Assembly: GCA_016212515.1 (NCBI GenBank) | Contig: JACRFZ010000070.1 | Coordinates: forward strand, 1-64,000 | Direction of reading: 5' to 3' | DNA length: 64,000 nt | From: Candidatus Melainabacteria bacterium | GTDB taxonomy: Bacteria > Cyanobacteriota > Vampirovibrionia > Obscuribacterales > Obscuribacteraceae | In this document: positions 59,806-64,000 of the stretch, one piece after another | Layout: each line of letters begins with the position of its first letter | How positions within the stretch are numbered: the stretch's first letter is position 1 | The notes under the pieces: model-generated | Seen by the model: only the letters and a program-made list of their open reading frames with translations | Told to the model about the DNA's origin: nothing | The model's database searches: none | Made by a program: the position numbers and the translations under genes

Positions 59806-61092
59806 TTGAATTTCCAGGGCAGCCACAGTATTAGAGTCAGAGCCGCAGGCTTCCTTATATTGTTATGCCTGTTTGCAAATGGCGGCAGCGGTTCGGTGCA
59901 GGCTTCCGAGAATGCCCGCTCGAAATCCTCCCTTGATCTGGAATTGCCTGATGAGCCGCCTCTGGAGATGGAAGACGCCGCCAGCGCTTCCGATAGTTCC
60001 GCCGGTAGTGGCGCTAACTTTACGGTGCCAAGCGCTGACTTGTTAGCCGGTGCCGCCGGTACCACGGGTAGTGCCGATTTCGGCAAGAGACCGGTACTGA
60101 AAGGTAGCATATCCGGCGGCAATAAAGCCGGCGCGCCCTCCCCGCTGCTTTCCGGCAGTTTGCAGATGGTGCCGAAAGGTACCACCGTCGATCTCACTTT
60201 GCAATGCCATTTGAATTCCGAACTTTCCCAGAAGGGGCAGGAAGTGTTTGCTCGCATTTCCCGAGATGTGACCGCCGAAGACGGAAGCAAGGTGGTTTTG
60301 CCGGGCAAGTGGGTGGCCCATGGCTATGTCACCCGGGTGGATAAGCAGAAGCATAACGGTCGCGACGGCTTCGTGGAAGTGAAGTTCGATCGCATCATCA
60401 GCCCCGACGGAGAATGGGAAGTGCCGTTTGAGACCAGTTTCTCCACCAAAGATAACGAACTCAAGTCGGCCGCCAAGGTTTTATTCCGTGATACTAAATT
60501 TGCCACCATCGGCGCGCTGGCTGGTTCAATCCTATCAGTGCAGATGACGGGTTTACCCGTGGCGATCAGTACCTATGGCATTTCTGTTGGTATTGGTGGT
60601 GGTGTCGGAGCTACTTATGGTCTGGTTTGCGCCATGGCTCGCAAGGGCAAAATATGTTCAGTCTACCCGGGTGACCATGTGCAGCTTAAGCTTTCCGAAC
60701 CCTTGAGTTTGCCAGGTTTTAATCCTCTCGCTCTTGATTCGGCTAAGAACAGCTCTCATCTGCCTGGCTTTTCCCTGGCCGTCACTGATTTCAAATTTGA
60801 GAAAGACCCCGTCTCTCAAGATAAAAGGGGGCAGGTGCTGAGGCTCTGGCTTACGGCCGAAAATCGCAGCCGGCGCAGCCTCAATTTGAGAAATCTGCGT
60901 GTAGTCTCGGAGATGGATGATATATACGCTCCCCATCTGTCGGCAGCCATGATGCGCTTCCAGGAACTCGCTCCGGGGGGACGGCAATCTCTGGTTCTGC
61001 CCTTTTCCGTGGACTCTAAAAAGCACAAATACTCCCTGGTGCTCCTTAAGGATGCTTCCGGCGCCGAGCTGGCCAGAGCTCCCATAAATTGA
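59806..61092 (+). CDS. secreted protein of unknown function
   Basis: A 428-residue protein with a signal peptide (AAGFLILLCLFANGGSGSVQA). A Ser/Gly/Ala-rich stretch precedes a beta-rich domain (about residues 115-215) with DLTLQCHLNSELSQKGQEVFARISRD, which by pattern resembles the outer part of VirB10/TrbI-like beta barrels. A glycine-rich hydrophobic stretch (SVGIGGGVGATYGLVCAMA) about residue 265 could insert in a membrane, and a C-terminal beta-sandwich follows (LRLWLTAENRSRRSLNLRNL). The start is TTG at 59806 after GAGGAG. It is 13 bases past the J-domain gene. I do not assign a function. Confidence 0.65.
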   Translation: MNFQGSHSIRVRAAGFLILLCLFANGGSGSVQASENARSKSSLDLELPDEPPLEMEDAASASDSSAGSGANFTVPSADLLAGAAGTTGSADFGKRPVLKGSISGGNKAGAPSPLLSGSLQMVPKGTTVDLTLQCHLNSELSQKGQEVFARISRDVTAEDGSKVVLPGKWVAHGYVTRVDKQKHNGRDGFVEVKFDRIISPDGEWEVPFETSFSTKDNELKSAAKVLFRDTKFATIGALAGSILSVQMTGLPVAISTYGISVGIGGGVGATYGLVCAMARKGKICSVYPGDHVQLKLSEPLSLPGFNPLALDSAKNSSHLPGFSLAVTDFKFEKDPVSQDKRGQVLRLWLTAENRSRRSLNLRNLRVVSEMDDIYAPHLSAAMMRFQELAPGGRQSLVLPFSVDSKKHKYSLVLLKDASGAELARAPIN

Positions 61093-61362
61093 GCTCCTAT
61101 TCGGGATCTATATGTAACCAGGTAATAAATCTCATTTTTCCCTTAAATTTTGCGGGTTTCCCCACTGAGATTATTTGCAGAAAGACTAATTGCAGCTAAT
61201 ATGGACCTGTACTTAAGACTTGATCATGTTGAGAGAGATAAAGCGCTCAAAGACACCTGTTGGATATAAAAGCAATATGGTTGTTATATTCGAGACGCTT
61301 CCTTCTTTCTTGCACATCCAGTTGAAAAATCCCGGGAGCTGTTAATCCCGCTAGGGGGGACG

Positions 61363-62073
61363 ATGAAGGCGCGAATCCAGGAAATGCTACAGACCTTTCA
61401 CAGCAATGGACAGGCTGCTCATCGTCCGGCCGATCCGGCCCAGGGGGCACGGCGCACTGCCGGTGCAACCGGACAACCGGTGCCCTACGAAAAGCTCTTG
61501 CGCGAGAAAGACCGCGAAATTGATCGCCTTCGCCATCAGCTTGCCAATGCCGAGGCTCGCCTGCAAGAGCTGATGGGGCAAGATGTCCTGACCAGTTTGC
61601 CCAATCGTCATGTCTTCAAGGAGCACCTCACCCATTCCCTCAAGCGGGCTCTTAGACTGGGTTATTCCCTTTCTCTCATGCTCATCGATATAGACCATCT
61701 GCGGGAAATCAATCTCAAATACGGTCACGAAGTCGGTGATCAGGTGCTGGTGGAAGTGGCAAAGATTCTTCGCAGTTCCGTGCGTGAGATCGATATGCCG
61801 GCGCGCTGGGGCGGTGAAGAGTTGGTGACCGTCTTGCATGAAACCGATGCCGAGGGCGCCTCGGTGGTGGCAGAGCGGGTGCGTCGCCGCATCTCGATGC
61901 TCGAGATTCTTGAACCCAAGTCCGGCAAACCTATAAAAATCACGGCTTCCCTGGCCGTTGCCTGCTATCCGCAGCATTCTAATGAGCCCCAGGGGTTACT
62001 TGAAGCTGCATCCGAGGCCCTTATTCAGGCCAAAGAAGACGGCTGCAACAGAGTCCTGATTGCCAATAAATGA
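61363..62073 (+). CDS. GGDEF-domain diguanylate cyclase
   Basis: A 236-residue cytoplasmic protein. A 45-residue low-complexity start and a coiled coil (EKLLREKDREIDRLRHQLAN) precede a GGDEF domain with DVLTSLPNRH, MLIDIDHLREIN, the active site GGEEL and RRRISMLEIL. The inhibitory I-site REID is five residues before GGEEL, so the enzyme is probably product-inhibited. It should make cyclic di-GMP from two GTP. AGGGGGG lies just before the ATG. The following response regulator begins 28 bases after its stop. Confidence 0.92.
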   Translation: MKARIQEMLQTFHSNGQAAHRPADPAQGARRTAGATGQPVPYEKLLREKDREIDRLRHQLANAEARLQELMGQDVLTSLPNRHVFKEHLTHSLKRALRLGYSLSLMLIDIDHLREINLKYGHEVGDQVLVEVAKILRSSVREIDMPARWGGEELVTVLHETDAEGASVVAERVRRRISMLEILEPKSGKPIKITASLAVACYPQHSNEPQGLLEAASEALIQAKEDGCNRVLIANK

Positions 62074-62101
62074 TCTTCGCTAATTTGAAAGCCCACCGGA
62101 A

Positions 62102-62692
62102 ATGATCCGACTGATGATCGTCGATGACCACGCACCCACTCGGGAGCAAGTGGCAGCCCAGCTTACGACGGGCGGACTTATGAAAGTTGTAGCCGAGGCC
62201 GAGACCTCTCATGAAGCCTGGCTGACGGCTTCTAAGATATTGCCCGACATTGTCTTGCTCGACCTGCATCTGCCCGGTCTTTATAGTACCGTTGAGCTTT
62301 TGAAACGTTTCAGTCAGTTGAAGCGTACTAAAGTAGCTATTTTTGCCGGTCAAAGCAAGGCCAGTGAAGTGCAAGACTTGCTGGAAGCCGGTGCCAGCGC
62401 CTATGTCCTCAAGGAAGATCCGCCCGCCTTGATCAAGATGGCACTGCTTATGGTTTCGAAGGGCTCTAAGTCGGTAATTTCACCCAGTTTGCCCCGTCAT
62501 CTAACGCGTCTGACGGCTCAGGAAAGGACAATTTTGCGCTACCTGACCATGCGCGGCAAATTGTCTACGGCAGCAGAACGGATGGGTCTGTCGCAGGCCG
62601 AGCTGGATGATCTGCTCAACCATCTGGTGGAAAAACTGGAGCTGGAATCACCGGAGAAATTATTGCGCTGGGCTCGCAAACACGGCTTCTAG
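62102..62692 (+). CDS. LuxR/NarL-type response regulator
   Basis: A 196-residue protein. The receiver has MIVDDHAPTREQV, the phospho-acceptor aspartate in IVLLDLHLPGLYS and the lysine in AYVLKEDPPAL. The C-terminal domain (about 140-196) has the LTAQERTILRYLTMRGKLSTAAERMGLSQAEL pattern of a LuxR-type helix-turn-helix, although diverged in the recognition helix. No cognate kinase lies next to it. Pairing with the GGDEF gene suggests shared control of a surface or adhesion output. Confidence 0.88.
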   Translation: MIRLMIVDDHAPTREQVAAQLTTGGLMKVVAEAETSHEAWLTASKILPDIVLLDLHLPGLYSTVELLKRFSQLKRTKVAIFAGQSKASEVQDLLEAGASAYVLKEDPPALIKMALLMVSKGSKSVISPSLPRHLTRLTAQERTILRYLTMRGKLSTAAERMGLSQAELDDLLNHLVEKLELESPEKLLRWARKHGF

Positions 62693-63411
62693 GGCAGCTT
62701 GGGCAGAACGTCCAGGCTGACCACCAGTAAACCGATAAAACTGGCTCCCAGTACTATCAGCAAGATTTCCAGGGGATTGAAAGCCTGTCTCACCAATAGC
62801 TTATCGGCTTCGTAAACTTTCCAGTATTGATTGAGCCAGCTTTGAGCCACGGACAGGAAGAGGCTGGTGACTGCAAAGTAGGTGATCAGCTTGTATTGCA
62901 CGGCCAGAAAGGGCAGTTTCAGCAAGAGCACGCTGGCACCGAAACCCAGGGAGAGTGCAAAGGCCAGAAAGCGACTGTTTTCCCTGATCTCTTTCCGCCC
63001 CGGTTGCAGCAAGCAAAACTGATTGACCAGGCGCATCAAAGCCAGAAGATTGACCATGGGAATGGCGAACAGGAGGGTGTACATGCCCACGGGCCACTTA
63101 TGCATGGCCAGGAAGACTTCTTTGCTGCCATCTCGGGAAAGGCGGCTCAGTGCTGTCCGGGCCTCATTGCGCAATTCATCCATGACCGCCCGGTCTGACT
63201 CGCTCTCATTGGTGTTCGGAGCAACGGCACCGGGATTTTCTACTTCCAAGGCAATCTGGGCTGCTGTTTTAAGCTGGCTGAGGGTTTTGTAGAACCAGTA
63301 AAGGTTGTATATGCCAAGTGTAACTACGGAGAGCACCACAATGTGCCAGGCGGGAATCTGTCTAGAATCTCTCTCCGCTTGCTTGGGCGCTGTCTTTACT
63401 TCCTTTACCAC
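62689..63411 (-). CDS. polytopic membrane protein, DUF4234-like
   Basis: A 240-residue protein with about five membrane segments. The first is AWHIVVLSVVTLGIYNLYWFYKTL, in which GIYNLYWFYK matches the DUF4234 signature. A charged loop of about 60 residues (ENPGAVAPNTNESESDRAV and onward) separates it from the rest. Function unknown. The stop overlaps that of the convergent response regulator by four bases. It is divergent from ssb. Confidence 0.75.
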   Translation of the reverse strand: MVKEVKTAPKQAERDSRQIPAWHIVVLSVVTLGIYNLYWFYKTLSQLKTAAQIALEVENPGAVAPNTNESESDRAVMDELRNEARTALSRLSRDGSKEVFLAMHKWPVGMYTLLFAIPMVNLLALMRLVNQFCLLQPGRKEIRENSRFLAFALSLGFGASVLLLKLPFLAVQYKLITYFAVTSLFLSVAQSWLNQYWKVYEADKLLVRQAFNPLEILLIVLGASFIGLLVVSLDVLPKLP

Positions 63412-63497
63412 TTGATGACCTGCTCGTTATTCTTTGCTGATTCTTGCATAAAGGGCAGAAGAAATTTACCGAAGTTTGTGATCCTTGCACAACTTTA

Positions 63498-63525
63498 TTG
63501 CTAATCTTAAGGGGCTTTATATATG
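63498..63525 (+). promoter_or_regulatory. possible ssb promoter
   Basis: TTGCTA (63498-63503), 16 bases, TATATG (63520-63525). The boxes are near consensus and lie about 40 bases upstream of the ATG at 63564. The assignment is weak because the region is AT-rich. Confidence 0.3.
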
Positions 63526-63563
63526 CATCTAGAAAGTGCGTTTTCCAGGAGTTTTTTGGAACT

Positions 63564-63917
63564 ATGGTCAATTCTGTAATACTCGTAGGCAGAGCCGGAC
63601 GCGACCCGGAAATGCGCTACTTTGAGTCTGGTCGGGTCAAGACAACCTTTTCAATTGCCGTAAACAGACCCACCAAGGAAAAAGAAACCGATTGGTTTGA
63701 TATTGAAATCTGGGGACGCCAGGCTGAAATTGCCGGTGAATACGTTCGCAAAGGCTCCCTGATTGGGGTTGAGGGTCGTCTCGATTTCAATCGCTGGACC
63801 GACGACGGCGGCAATAAGAACGTCAAACCCATTGTCCATGCTCAGAATCTGCGCCTCCTGGGCAGCAAGCGTGAGAACAGCGGCGGCGGCGACTCTTTTG
63901 AAAGTGACTTTCGCTAA
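63564..63917 (+). CDS. ssb: single-stranded DNA-binding protein
   Basis: A 117-residue OB-fold protein: MVNSVILVGRAGRDPEMRYFESGRVKTTFSIAVNR, WFDIEIWGRQAEIAGEYVRKGSLIGVEGRL and DFNRWTDDGGNKNVKPIVHAQNLRLL match the bacterial/cyanobacterial SSB core. The C-terminus is short and ends DSFESDFR rather than the usual DDxPF, so contact with partner proteins may differ. The ATG at 63564 is chosen because similarity begins there; the 40 upstream codons have no similarity. The last 83 bases of the window contain no further gene, only a short CTACAA/TTGTAG inverted repeat (63960-63980). Confidence 0.93.
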   Translation: MVNSVILVGRAGRDPEMRYFESGRVKTTFSIAVNRPTKEKETDWFDIEIWGRQAEIAGEYVRKGSLIGVEGRLDFNRWTDDGGNKNVKPIVHAQNLRLLGSKRENSGGGDSFESDFR

Positions 63918-64000
63918 GGCGGATAGGCTAGCCCCTGCATAAGTGGAAAAAACAGGTCCTACAACTGCCCAACTTGTAGACTACCTTGTTGTGGTCGTCT

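Overview
The window is a gene-dense bacterial chromosome segment of roughly 50-55% GC with a Gram-negative-type envelope repertoire: many Sec signal peptides, an alginate-style O-acetylation pair, Tad-type proteins and a SanA-like protein. Housekeeping genes (asd, hemL, gmk-rpoZ, lexA, clpB, ssb, dus, maf), a KdpDE-like pair, an AarF/UbiB kinase and several large secreted TPR or low-complexity proteins would fit a non-photosynthetic relative of the cyanobacteria (Vampirovibrionia/Melainabacteria, Obscuribacter-like). That placement is an inference from overall gene content, not a measured phylogeny. I see no rRNA, tRNA, CRISPR array or intact insertion sequence. Many genes start at GTG or TTG behind good ribosome binding sites, and coupled genes repeatedly overlap as ATGA or GTGA.

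Layout. 1-1.5 kb: an orphan-rich accessory end with two unrecognised genes. 1.5-10.9 kb: M48 protease, Asd, a GH63-like glucosidase coupled to an SGNH hydrolase, a secreted unknown, a flavodoxin-fold quinone reductase and a tiny Cys-rich protein. 11.0-11.6 kb: a DinJ-type antitoxin with a broken YafQ-type toxin. 11.8-16.5 kb: AlgI/SGNH O-acetylation pair, RRM protein, two secreted unknowns. 16.5-19.8 kb: nucleotide-sugar dehydratase, DegT aminotransferase and GT2, a surface-glycan set. 19.8-28 kb: KdpE/KdpD-like pair, HemL and two large secreted proteins.

28-35.9 kb is one long leftward unit encoding a coiled-coil protein, an AarF/UbiB kinase, a PP2C phosphatase, an FHA protein, a Ser/Thr kinase with NHL repeats, Maf and an S-adenosylhomocysteinase-like protein. 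It reads as a complete phosphorylation write-erase-read module. 35.9-43 kb: arginase, LexA, RqcH, Gmk-RpoZ and Dus. 43-46.4 kb: LarC followed by a decayed mobile island with a tyrosine-recombinase pseudogene. 46.4-53.2 kb: VWA and TPR secreted proteins, then a rightward cluster of SanA-like, AIM24, M48, TPR and thioesterase genes. 53.2-64 kb: TadG/TadE-like pair, ClpB, a J-domain protein, a secreted unknown, a GGDEF plus response-regulator pair, a DUF4234-like membrane protein and SSB.

The most interesting items are the Ser/Thr signalling operon, candidate operators in front of lexA, clpB, the quinone reductase and the antitoxin, two decayed genes (integrase and YafQ) and an antisense tail overlap between dus and a small membrane protein.
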